Assembly (NCBI GenBank): GCA_037447655.1
Contig: JBBHKE010000498.1
Span: 95,001 to 159,000, forward strand
Length of the DNA stretch: 64,000 nt
Reading direction: 5' to 3'
Origin: Zygnema cylindricum
Taxonomy: Eukaryota > Streptophyta > Zygnematophyceae > Zygnematales > Zygnemataceae
A program made the position numbers and the translations under genes. The notes below the pieces were generated by a model that saw only the letters and a program-made list of their open reading frames with translations, did not search any database and was not told where the DNA came from. Shown here one piece after another: positions 54,511-64,000 of the stretch. Position 1 is the first letter of the stretch. Each line of letters opens with the position of its first letter.

Positions 54511-55575
54511 TGAAACTTTGAGACCTCCATAAGTCCTCAGAGTAGACAGCTTCCAAGAAGCCTCTAGGATAACCCTCACCCCTTTGTTTTTCAGCAAAAA
54601 TAAATGCCACCCTGGGAGACAATAACTTTGACCAACTTCACCCCTGTGAAGGCAAGACTCCCCTGAGTCGATAGCAAAAAGAATCTCTGAATTTGCTCCC
54701 CTGAGCACTAAGTTATGGAGGATCAAATTTGACCTTTTGTATAGAAGCTCTCTAAGAGAGAGAGTCCTATCTTCTAATTTTTGTAAGTCCTATCTCTCTC
54801 ACAGACTCTATCTACTGATGTACGGAGCCAATCAAATTTCAAATTCGTACACAAAAGTACAGCTGTCGGCGTACTGCCGGCGTACTTTCTATACAGACAC
54901 TGTACGACATGGCCTAAATGTCGACACGTGGTATGTTCGGATTCGCTCCCTTAATCCTCGGAGATGCCGCGATCCAATGTCATTCCGCCACGTGTCATCC
55001 GATGTGGCGATGACCACAAACCGCCGAAATCCTCTTCCGCGATCTCGGCGTTAATTCCGGCCGTCCGATTTAATTCACATTTATTGGTAGCCGTAATAAA
55101 TACATGAGCGATATTCGTTTTATTAAAGAAATAAATGCGCGGTATTGGTTTCTTATCCGTACCGTAATCCGTACTTTTACATTACTGGATCTATGTATCC
55201 CGTAAAGAGTTACAGTTAAATGAATTATCCTACCTGATAATGTTTAATTAATTATCAAACCATATTTTAATTAACACTAGTTCTAGACTTAACGGCTAAG
55301 GCTACTGCCTACAGGCTGTCTGCCAACCGGTAGGTACTAGGATCAAATCCTGTGGCCGGCACATACCTTTCAGTAAATAAACCCCTAATTAATATATATT
55401 CCCCGTAAAACCCCTGGATAGCCTAGGTAGCCATGGCTCTAGCTCCCTCTCCAATTTCTCAGTGACTGCGACAAGTTTGAGAGTTGGAGAGAGAAGTTAG
55501 AGGTAGACTGCCTCGGCTTCTTTCTTATTTCTATTCAGACCTAGAAAATACTTTAAAAGACAATTAATTTCTACA
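54511..55575 (-). mobile_element. Second LTR of the array, shared by two segments
   Basis: 1065 bp. It is 5' LTR for segment 1 (primer site on its left) and 3' LTR for segment 2 (polypurine tract and RNase H on its right). It contains an 11-bp tandem duplication near 54868-54890 (GGCGTACTGCC region) not seen in the 61944 copy. Confidence 0.9.
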
Positions 55576-56773
55576 CTCCCCTTATTTGTAGTCAATCTTT
55601 AGTTTCAAACCACACTCCCTGCAGAAAATTAGCTTAGGGGAAGGCACAGGTTTGGTCATCATATCTGCTACCATCTCACTATCTGGTCGGTACTCTAAAC
55701 TGATTATTTTGTTTTCTACTTTCTCTCTAACAAAGCTGAGTCTAATGTCCATGTGTTTGGCTTTAAAATGATGTTTAGGATTGGCAGAAATAGCGATTGC
55801 TGCCTGATTATCACAAAATGTTTTTTTGCACACCACTCTTAAGGTGACGAAGCTCACCAAGCAAAGACTTGACCCACATCAATTCTTTTACAGCAGAGAA
55901 AGAGGCCATATACTCAGCCTCAATGGTGGACTGAGCAATAACTTTTTGGTGTTTGCTACTCCAACAGCAAGCCCCATCACCCATATATAATACATATCCA
56001 GAAGTGCATCTCCTCATCGCAGCATCACCATAACTGGCATCACTCCAAGTAGTGATGTCAGTATTCTCCCCACCCAAATGCAACCATAGATCCCTAGTTC
56101 CTATCAAATATCTAAGGACTCTCTTAGCTGCCTCCCAATCCCTCTTAGTGGGAGCATTTAGACTTCTACTCAGCACTCCTACAACTCCAGCTAAATCCCA
56201 CCGGGTACAATTCATAAAATAGATTAGACTTCCCACTACTTGTCTGTAAGGAATAGTCTGCATGAACTTCTGTTCTTCAGGATATAATTCCTCGTCTAAG
56301 ACTATGACTCCTTCTTCCTCACTCCCCTCACTTCCCTTCTTCAACTCCATTGGAGTAGTACAACTATTAGCTTTATCCATTTGAAAATTTTCAAGCATGT
56401 TCCCTATTGCTTCCTTTTGAGTCAATCTTATAATTTTCTTTTTCGGTCTCTCTCTATTTGAATTCCCAAAATATATTTTGCTTCCCCCATATCCTTCATT
56501 CCAAATCTCCCCTTAAGATCGGTTTTCAGTTTAATTATTTTTTCCATTGATTTACTTAAAACAAGCAAATCATCAACATAAATTGTAATAAATATAAAAC
56601 CTTCCTCATCTTCAAAAACATAGATTGGGTGATCTGAGCTGATCTGGATATATCCCAAAACAGTAAGAAACTCATCAAGCTTCTTATTCTATTGTCGAGG
56701 CGCCTGTTCCAAACCATAAAGAAATTTAATCAGCCGGCATACCTTACTCTCCTCTCCTTCCTCCACAAACCCT
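55576..56773 (-). pseudogene. Array segment 2: RT-RNase H only
   Basis: Minus strand: RT with YVDDLL (about 56590), the RT-RNase H connection (56425-55811) and RNase H C-terminal part (55860-55582). A frameshift in a T8 run near 55820 splits RNase H, and two bases are lost in the C-terminal Cys region (FCRECG). The RT N-terminal part stops at 56773, in the 'qPEGFVEEGEES' region, and joins an LTR without U5. Confidence 0.88.
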
Positions 56774-57593
56774 ATCTTCTATGGGAGAGGGGGTCATATC
56801 TTCTAGTTTTTCTAAGTCCTATCTCTCTCACAAACTCTATCTACTGATGTACGGAGCCAATCAGATTTCAGTTCCGTGCACAAAAGTACAGCTGCCGGTG
56901 TACTTTCTATACGGACACTGTACGATATGGCCTAAATGTCGACACGTGGTATGTCCGGATTCGCTCCCTTAATCCTCGGAGATGCCCCGATCCAATGTCA
57001 TTCCGCCACGTGTCATCCGATGTGGCGATGACCACAAACCGCCAAAATCCTCTTCCGCGATCTCGGCGTTAATTCCGGTCGTCCGACTAAATTCACATTT
57101 AATCGTAGTCGTAATAAATACATGCGCGATATTCGTTTCATTAAAGAAATAAATGCGTCGTATTGGTTTCTTATTCGTACCGTAAGCCGTACTTTTACAT
57201 TACTGGATCTATGTATCCCGTAAAGAGTTATTGTTAAATGAATTATCCTACCTGATAATGTTTAATTAATTATCAAATCATATAGTAATAAACACTAGTT
57301 CTAGACTTAACGGCTAAGGCTACCGGCTACGGGCTGTCTGCCAACCGGTAGGTACCAGGATCAAATCCTGTGGCCGGCACATACCTTTTAGTAAATAAAC
57401 CCCTAATTAATATATATTTCCCGTAAAACCTCTAGATAGCCTAGGTAGCCATGGGTCTAGCTCCCTCTCCAATTTCTCAGTGACTGCGACAAGTTTGAGA
57501 GTTGGAGAGAGAAGTTAGAGGTAGACTGCTTCGGCTTCTTTCTTATTTCTATTCAGACCTAGAAAATACTTTAAAAGACAATTAATTTCTACA
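56774..57593 (-). mobile_element. Third LTR of the array, lacking U5
   Basis: 820 bp, matching the other LTRs from R to the TGTAGAAAT terminus. The U5 end and primer site are missing at the joint with RT at 56773/56774. It acts as 3' LTR of segment 3. Confidence 0.85.
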
Positions 57594-60500
57594 CTCCCCT
57601 TATTTTCTAGTCAATCTTTAATTTCAAACCACACTTCTCCTTGCAGAAAATTAGCTTAGGGGAAGGCACAGGTTTGGTCAATATATCTGCTACCATCTCA
57701 CTATCAGGTCGGTACTCTAAACTGATTATTTTGTTTTCTACTTTCTCTCTAACAAAGCTGAGTCTAATGTCCATGTGTTTTGCTTTAAAATGATATTTAG
57801 GATTGGCAGAAATAGCGATTGGTGCCTGATTATCACAATATATGTTTTTGCACACCACTCTTATGGTGACCAAGCTCACCAAGCAAAGACTTGACCCACA
57901 TCAATTCTTTTACAGCAGAGAAAGAGGCCATATACTCAGCCTCAATGGTGGACTGAGCAATAACTTTTTGGTGTTTGCTACTCCAACAGCAAGCCCTATC
58001 ACCCATATATAATACATATCCAGAAGTGCATCTCCTCATCGCAGCATCACCATAACTGGCATCACTCCAAGTAGTGATGTCAGTATTCTCCCCACCCAAA
58101 TGCAACCATAGATCCCTAGTTCCTATCAAATATCTAAGGACTCTCTTAGCTGCCTCCCAATCCCTCTTAGTGGGAGCATTTAGACTTCTACTCAGCACTC
58201 CTACAACTCCAGCTAAATCCGACCGGGTACAATTCATAAAATAGATTAGACTTCCCACTACTTGTCTGTAAGGAATAGTCTGCATGAACTTCTGTTCTTC
58301 AGGATATAATTCCTCGTCTAAGACTATGACTCCTTCTTCCTCACTCCCCTCACTTCCCTTCTTCAACTCCATTGGAGTAGTACAACTATTAGCTTTATAT
58401 ATTTGAAAATTTTCAAGCATGTTCCCTATTGCTTCCTTTTGAGTCAATCTTATAATTTTCTTTTTCGGTCTCTCTCTATTTGAATTCCCAAAATATATTT
58501 TGCTTCCCCCATATCCTTCATTCCAAATCTCCCCTTAAGATCGGTTTTCAGTTTATTTATTTTTTCCATTGATTTACTTAAAACAAGCAAATCATCAACA
58601 TAAATTGTAATAAATATAAAACCTTCCTCATCTTCAAAAACATAGATTGAGTGATCTGAGCTGATCTGGATATATACCAGACCAGTAAGAAACTCATCAA
58701 GCTTCTTATTCTATTGTCGAGGCGCCTGTTTCAAACCATAAAGAGATTTAATCAGTCGGCATACCTTACTCTTCTCTCCTTCCTCCACAAACCCTTCGGG
58801 TTGTCGCATGAATATCTCCTCTTCCAATTCTCCATGCGAAAAGGCTGTCTTGATGTCCATCTGGTGCACTTCCATGTCTTCCGCTGCTGCCAGGCTGAGA
58901 AGTATGCGGACGGAGGGAAATCTGACGACCGGGGCAAAGGTTTCCTCGTAGTCAATTCCCTCTTTTTGTGTAAATCCCTTTGCCACTAATCGGGCCTTGT
59001 AGAGCTCGATTGTGTTATCTGGGTTCAGTTTTAATTTGAAAACCCACTTACAACCGATTGGTTTTCGGTTAGGTGGACAATCCACCAGCTCCCAAGTATC
59101 GGCTGCCATAATAGAGGCCATCTCCTCATTGATGGCTATCTTCCACCAGTTTCTTTCTGGACAAGTCATCGCCTCTCCATAAGTTTGAGGTTCATCTTGA
59201 TGAGATAGTTTAGTTACCTTGTTATTAACCTATTTTTCTTACAATCTTTTGCTACTTCTCCTTCCCCCCTCAAAATCTGAGGCCGGAATAGATTGTTCTC
59301 GTGGATTCTTTCGAACAAACTCGGCTTCTCCCTTATCCCTTGATTCCGAATCAATTTCCACCGGGTCTTCCGCTTCAGGTAGAGTTGTCACTAGAGTTTC
59401 CACAGCCGAGTTCTTTTCGGTCTGATTTGTATCTGCAAGAATGTCATCTTCTCTAAAACCCGGATAGTTAGGGAGCTCAAAGTCATCGGAATATTCTCAC
59501 TCAAATCTGATTTTTACTGACTTTGTATATTTGAAGGGATCCACAGACTTTCCTTCATCCATAACTACTAGATGTTTTACTAAGATTATATCTTCCTTTT
59601 TTAGATCATAAACTCTATACCCTTTAACATCCTCATCATATCCTTATAAGTATCCCGGTTTTCCTTTAGGATCTAGCTTCTAATTAGACCGATCTGTATC
59701 TAGACTGAATACTTGACTGCCGAAAACCTTTAAGTGAGATAAGTCTAGTTTCCGGCCTGTCCATCTCTCATAAGGTGTTTGATCTTTTATAGTTGAAGTA
59801 AGAACACTATTTTTGAGGTAATTAGCACAGTTTATTGCTTCTGCCCAAAACCTTCTTCCTATCTTCTTATCCGACAACATACTTCTAGCACTATCACTTA
59901 GTGTTCTATTTAACATTTCTGCTACCCCATTCTGTTCCGGGTTTTCTGGAACTGTCTTTTGGTGTTGGACCCCATCCTCCCTCAGAAAATCCTCAAACTG
60001 GTAGAATTATACTCTCCACTATTGTCACTCATTATTCTCTTGATTAGAGTTTCATGGAGTTTTTCGCTCCATGCTTTATATTGTCTAAATTAATCTTGAG
60101 CTTCGAACTTTTTTTTCAAAAAATCCACTCGGGAATACCGAGACCAATCATCAGTGATAGTCATCATAAATCTCTTTCCCCCAGTGAGGGCACTTTAGCC
60201 GGTCCCCAAATATCTGTGTGTACTAGATCTAGAATATTTTCTCCCTTAAAGGTGGTTGTTTTAGGAAAGGGTAACCTGTGTGCTTTACCTTGAGCACATC
60301 CACTACAATCACTTATATCATCACTCTCACTGAACTGAATCCCTTCCACCACTCCCATCTTTTTCATCTCTCTTAACTTATCTAGATTTACATGCCCAAG
60401 CCTCTTATGCCACATCATAATATCATGAACACCAGCATAATAAAGTTTCTTCGTTTCATTACTTCAAATCAGCCAAAACATCCCATGGCTACCTTTCTCA

Positions 60501-61943
60501 GCAATGAAATAGACATCCTCCTCAAAAATAGCAGTAAAGACTCCTTCCCTAGTGCTAGTGAAAAAACCCTTATTTTCTAATACGGTTGTAGAGATGAGGT
60601 TTTTGTTCACCTCCGGGATAAACAATACATCGGAGAATGTTACTATGGATGTCTTTCCTTTTACTAACACTTTCAAATCTACCGATCCTACAAGAGTAGT
60701 GGTGACTATCCTCCCATCCCCGTACTCTATCTCTACGGTGGGAATATTTCTTATCTTAGTGAACAAGTGCCTATCCTTACACATGTGCATGGAGGCACCT
60801 GAATCTACAATCTAGCCTGCTTCACATTTCAATCCACCGTAAGCACATTTCTTCCTTCGTGGAATTTCGACCTCGTTTTTCGCCTCCAACTCCTCATCTA
60901 AAATGAGCTCATGGTCCTCGTCCTCGGAATTTGCCTCATGTACCTCTGACACAAGGGCCTTTTTCTTTCCTCTCGGGGTACCACCAGTTTTCCCCTCCTC
61001 TAACCGAAGTTCGGTTAGCTTAGTGCACTCTGCCATATAGTGCCCAAGTTTTTTACAAAAATGACATAAACCATTGGGAGCCCTTGGTCCGAACTCGTCG
61101 GTCTGATTTTTCTGCTCCCTCCCTCCATAGTTTCCGACCGGTTTCCGGGAATCCTTGTTCCTCCAATCGGTCGCAGTTGCCAAGGCTTGGCCACTCTTTC
61201 CTCCCCTTCAGATCTCAATCGTATTCTCCCGAACGAGAATCATCCTTACCACAGAATTATATATCCACCTTGAGTCCGGCAAGTCCTGCACACGGTTGAC
61301 TATATTCTCGAACTCATCGGGTAACTTCATCAGTAAACAGTTAACCTTTTCTTTTTCACTAAAATCTTTTCTCGCACTCTCTAGCTCCATGAAGAGTGTA
61401 GCAAGCTCATTGCAAAAATCTAACATCTTCCCCCCTTTGTATACATACTCCTTAACTTTTTGATCACCCAACTGTTGTTGCTGAATCGTACCACTCTGGT
61501 ACATCTCTATGACGGCCATCGAAAGATCGGATGCCCTTTCTACCTGCAAATGACTACATGCAAGTCCTTGGGTGAGATGGCGTAGGATGAAGTGCTTTGC
61601 CGCCATATTGTTGAAGTCCCAGGTTTCGGTATCATTCTCCTTTTTCCTCGGAATAGGTGACATGAATGCCTAACCAGTTGCTATTGGTGTGGTTGCCTCC
61701 TTCTCCTTTCTTTTGTCCACCACCTCTCCTTCTTTTGTTTCCTCCGTTGAAGGTGGTTCCTCTTTCCTGGTGAATCTGCTTTCTCCAAACCCTGGAGGAA
61801 TTCCAAGACTTGATGGACGCCCCAACCGTCCACTCACTATCCCCCAAAACCTTTTTTCGCATAGAGCTTCTATCATCATACTTTCCCAGTATATGAAGCC
61901 AGTTCCATTAAAGATTGGTACCCAAGAGGGTGGGCCCATAACC
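57594..61943 (-). pseudogene. Array segment 3: near full-length gag-pol, inactive
   Basis: Minus strand, from right to left: primer site (61929-61943), gag (61963-61670, then 61663-61208 after a shared TAG), zinc knuckle CHFCKKLGHYMAEC and linker (61183-60812), protease with the GASMHMC motif (about 60790), pre-integrase WHKRLGH with CSGC (60418-60300), integrase with HTDIWGP (about 60225) and a decayed central part near 60000, linker with stops (59680-59219), RT (59169-58711; YVDDLL about 58600) and RNase H (58447-57833, 57882-57607). Length and order are those of N1. More than ten stops and frameshifts make it non-functional. RNase H has a frameshift near 57845, close to that of the neighbours. 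Confidence 0.9.
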
Positions 61944-62997
61944 TGAAACTTTGAGACCTCCATAAGTCCTCAGAGTAGACAGCTTCCAAGAAGCCTCTAG
62001 GATAACCCTCACCCCTTTGTGTTTCAGCAAAAATAAATGCCACCATGGCAGACAATAACTTTGACCAACTTCACCCGTGTGAAGGCAAGACTCCCCTGAG
62101 TGGATAGCAAAAAGAATCTCTGAATTTGCTCCCTTGAGCAGTAAGTTATGGAGGATCAAATTTGACCTTTTGTACAGAAGCTCTCTAGGAGAGAGGGTCC
62201 TATCTTCTAATTTTTGTAAGTCCTATCTCTCTCTCAGACTCTATCTACTGATGTACGGAGCCAATCAAATTTCAGTTTCTTACACAAAAGTACAGTTGCC
62301 GGCGTACTTTCTATACAGACACTGTACGACATGGCCTAAATGTCGACACGTGGTATGTCCGGATTCGCTCCCTTAATCCTCGGAGATGCCGCGATCCAAT
62401 GTCATTCCGCCACGTGTCATCCGATGTGGCGATGACCACAAACCGCCGAAATCCTCTTCCGCGATCTCGGCGTTAATTCCGGCCGTCCGATTTAATTCAC
62501 ATTTAATCTTAGCCGTAATAAATACATGCGCAATATTCGTTTCATTAAAAAAATAAATGCGCGGTATTGGTTTCTTATCCGTACCGTAATCCGTACTTTT
62601 ACATTACTGGATCTATGTATCCCGTAAAGAGTTACAGTTAAATGAATTATCCTACCTGATAATGTTTAATTAATTATCAAACCATATTTTAATTAACACT
62701 AGTTCTAGACTTAACGGCTAAGGCTACCGCCTACATGCTGTCTGCCAACCGGTAGGTACCAGGATCAAATCCTGTGGCCGGCACATACCTTTTAGTAAAT
62801 AAACCCCTAATTAATATATATTCCCCGTAAAACCCCTGGATAGCCTAGGTAGCCATGGCTCTAGCTCCCTCTCCAATTTCTCAGTGACTGCGACAAGTTT
62901 GAGAGTTGGAGAGAGAAGTTAGAGGTAGACTGCCTCGGCTTCTTTCTTATTTCTATTCAGACCTAGAAAATACTGTAAAAGACAATTAATTTCTACA
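61944..62997 (-). mobile_element. Fourth LTR of the array
   Basis: 1054 bp, nearly identical to 54511-55575 apart from the 11-bp duplication. It is 5' LTR of segment 3 and 3' LTR of segment 4. Confidence 0.9.
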
Positions 62998-64000
62998 CTC
63001 CCTTTATTTGTAGTCAATCTTTAGTTTCAAACCACACTCCTTGCAGAAAATTAGCTTAGGGGAAGGCACAGGTTTGGTCAACATATCTGCTACCATCTCA
63101 CTATCTGGTCGGTACTCTAAACTGATTATTTTGTTTTCTACTTTCTCTCTAACAAAGCTGAGTCTAATGTCCATGTGTTTGGCTTTAAAATGATGTTTAG
63201 GATTGGCAGAAATAGCGATTGCTGCCTGATTATCACAAAATGTTTTTTTGCACACCACTCTTAAGGTGACGAAGCTCACCAAGCAAAGACTTGACCCACA
63301 TCAATTCTTTTACAGCAGAGAAAGAGGCCATATACTCAGCCTCAATGGTGGACTGAGCAATAACTTTTTGGTGTTTGCTACTCCAACAGCAAGCCCCATC
63401 ACCCATATATAATACATATCCAGAAGTGCATCTCCTCATCGCAGCATCACCATAACTGGCATCACTCCAAGTAGTGATGTCAGTATTCTCCCCACCCAAA
63501 TGCAACCATAGATCCCTAGTTCCTATCAAATATCTAAGGACTCTCTTAGCTGCCTCCCAATCCCTCTTAGTGGGAGCATTTAGACTTCTACTCAGCACTC
63601 CTACAACTCCAGCTAAATCCGACCGGGTACAATTCATAAAATAGATTAGACTTCCCACTACTTGTCTGTAAGGAATAGTCTGCATGAACTTCTGTTCTTC
63701 AGGATATAATTCCTCGTCTAAGACTATGACTCCTTCTTCCTCACTCCCCTCACTTCCCTTCTTCAACTCCATTGGAGTAGTACAACTATTAGCTTTATCC
63801 ATTTGAAAATTTTCAAGCATGTTCCCTATTGCTTTCTTTTGAGTCAATCTTATAATTTTCTTTTTCTGTCTCTCTCTATTTGAATTCCCAAAATACATTT
63901 TGCTTCCCCCATATCCTTCATTCCAAATCTCCCCTTAAGATCGGTTTTCAGTTTATTTATTTTTTCCATTGATTTACTTAAAACAAGCAAATCATCAACA
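62998..64000 (-). pseudogene. Array segment 4: RNase H and RT, runs out of the window
   Basis: RNase H and RT of the same copia type (63282-63004; 63898-63233), with the same T8 frameshift and the same two-base loss (FCKECG) as segment 2. It continues past the window end inside RT. Confidence 0.9.

Overview
This is a piece of a large, repeat-rich nuclear genome, most likely a land plant or other streptophyte. Three signs point that way. The short LTR element at 51586-52100 has a primer site (TGGTATCAGAGCCAG on the minus strand) that fits the 3' end of the plant initiator tRNA-Met. A degenerate CCCTAAA-type telomere-like tract lies at 51227-51355. Ty1/copia polyproteins of plant type fill most of the window. 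There is no operon structure, and only one convincing host coding exon (1-2271) plus fragments of possible exons.

Layout. 1-2271: 3' coding exon of an unrecognised low-complexity, Gly/Asn/Gln/Ser-rich protein, followed by an AT-rich 3' flank. 2272-9828: gene-poor DNA with a GA microsatellite, a TA-flanked MITE (4062-4278), one end of a second MITE (7567) and a 1-kb CT-rich tract. 9829-10909: a solo copia LTR with a TTTTG target duplication. 12100-41927: a nest of copia elements inserted into one another in both orientations. The youngest large member is at 14403-20851 (1049-bp LTRs, TSD CACAT, pol open for 1186 codons). Another complete but decayed element is at 22810-28973 (TSD AATTG). 41928-49930: a 50-bp minisatellite inside a candidate Helitron; it is interrupted by a mariner-like MITE (42374-42909) and by a copia element (43266-49799) that itself carries two solo LTRs with perfect TSDs. 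49931-52356: host-like DNA with a very young 515-bp TRIM (51586-52100) inserted in a possible exon. 52357-64000: a tandem LTR-internal-LTR array of defective minus-strand copia copies that share the same lesions.

How the parts work together. All the copia families share an unusual plan. The primer-binding site (GGTTATGGGCCCACC) matches the anticodon region of initiator tRNA-Met, as in Drosophila copia, not its 3' end. An in-frame AUG in U5, exactly 24 nt upstream of the AUG in the primer site, suggests that Gag translation starts inside the LTR and reads through the primer site. The U3 regions carry a tRNA-like segment in antisense, a palindrome and paired ACGT-core motifs. The TRIM uses the other end of the same tRNA as primer, and each of its LTRs holds a complete 71-nt tRNA cloverleaf followed by a T-run. 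This tRNA-bearing TRIM, comparable in principle to the 5S-bearing Cassandra TRIMs, and the U5/PBS-encoded Gag start are the best candidates for something not yet described.
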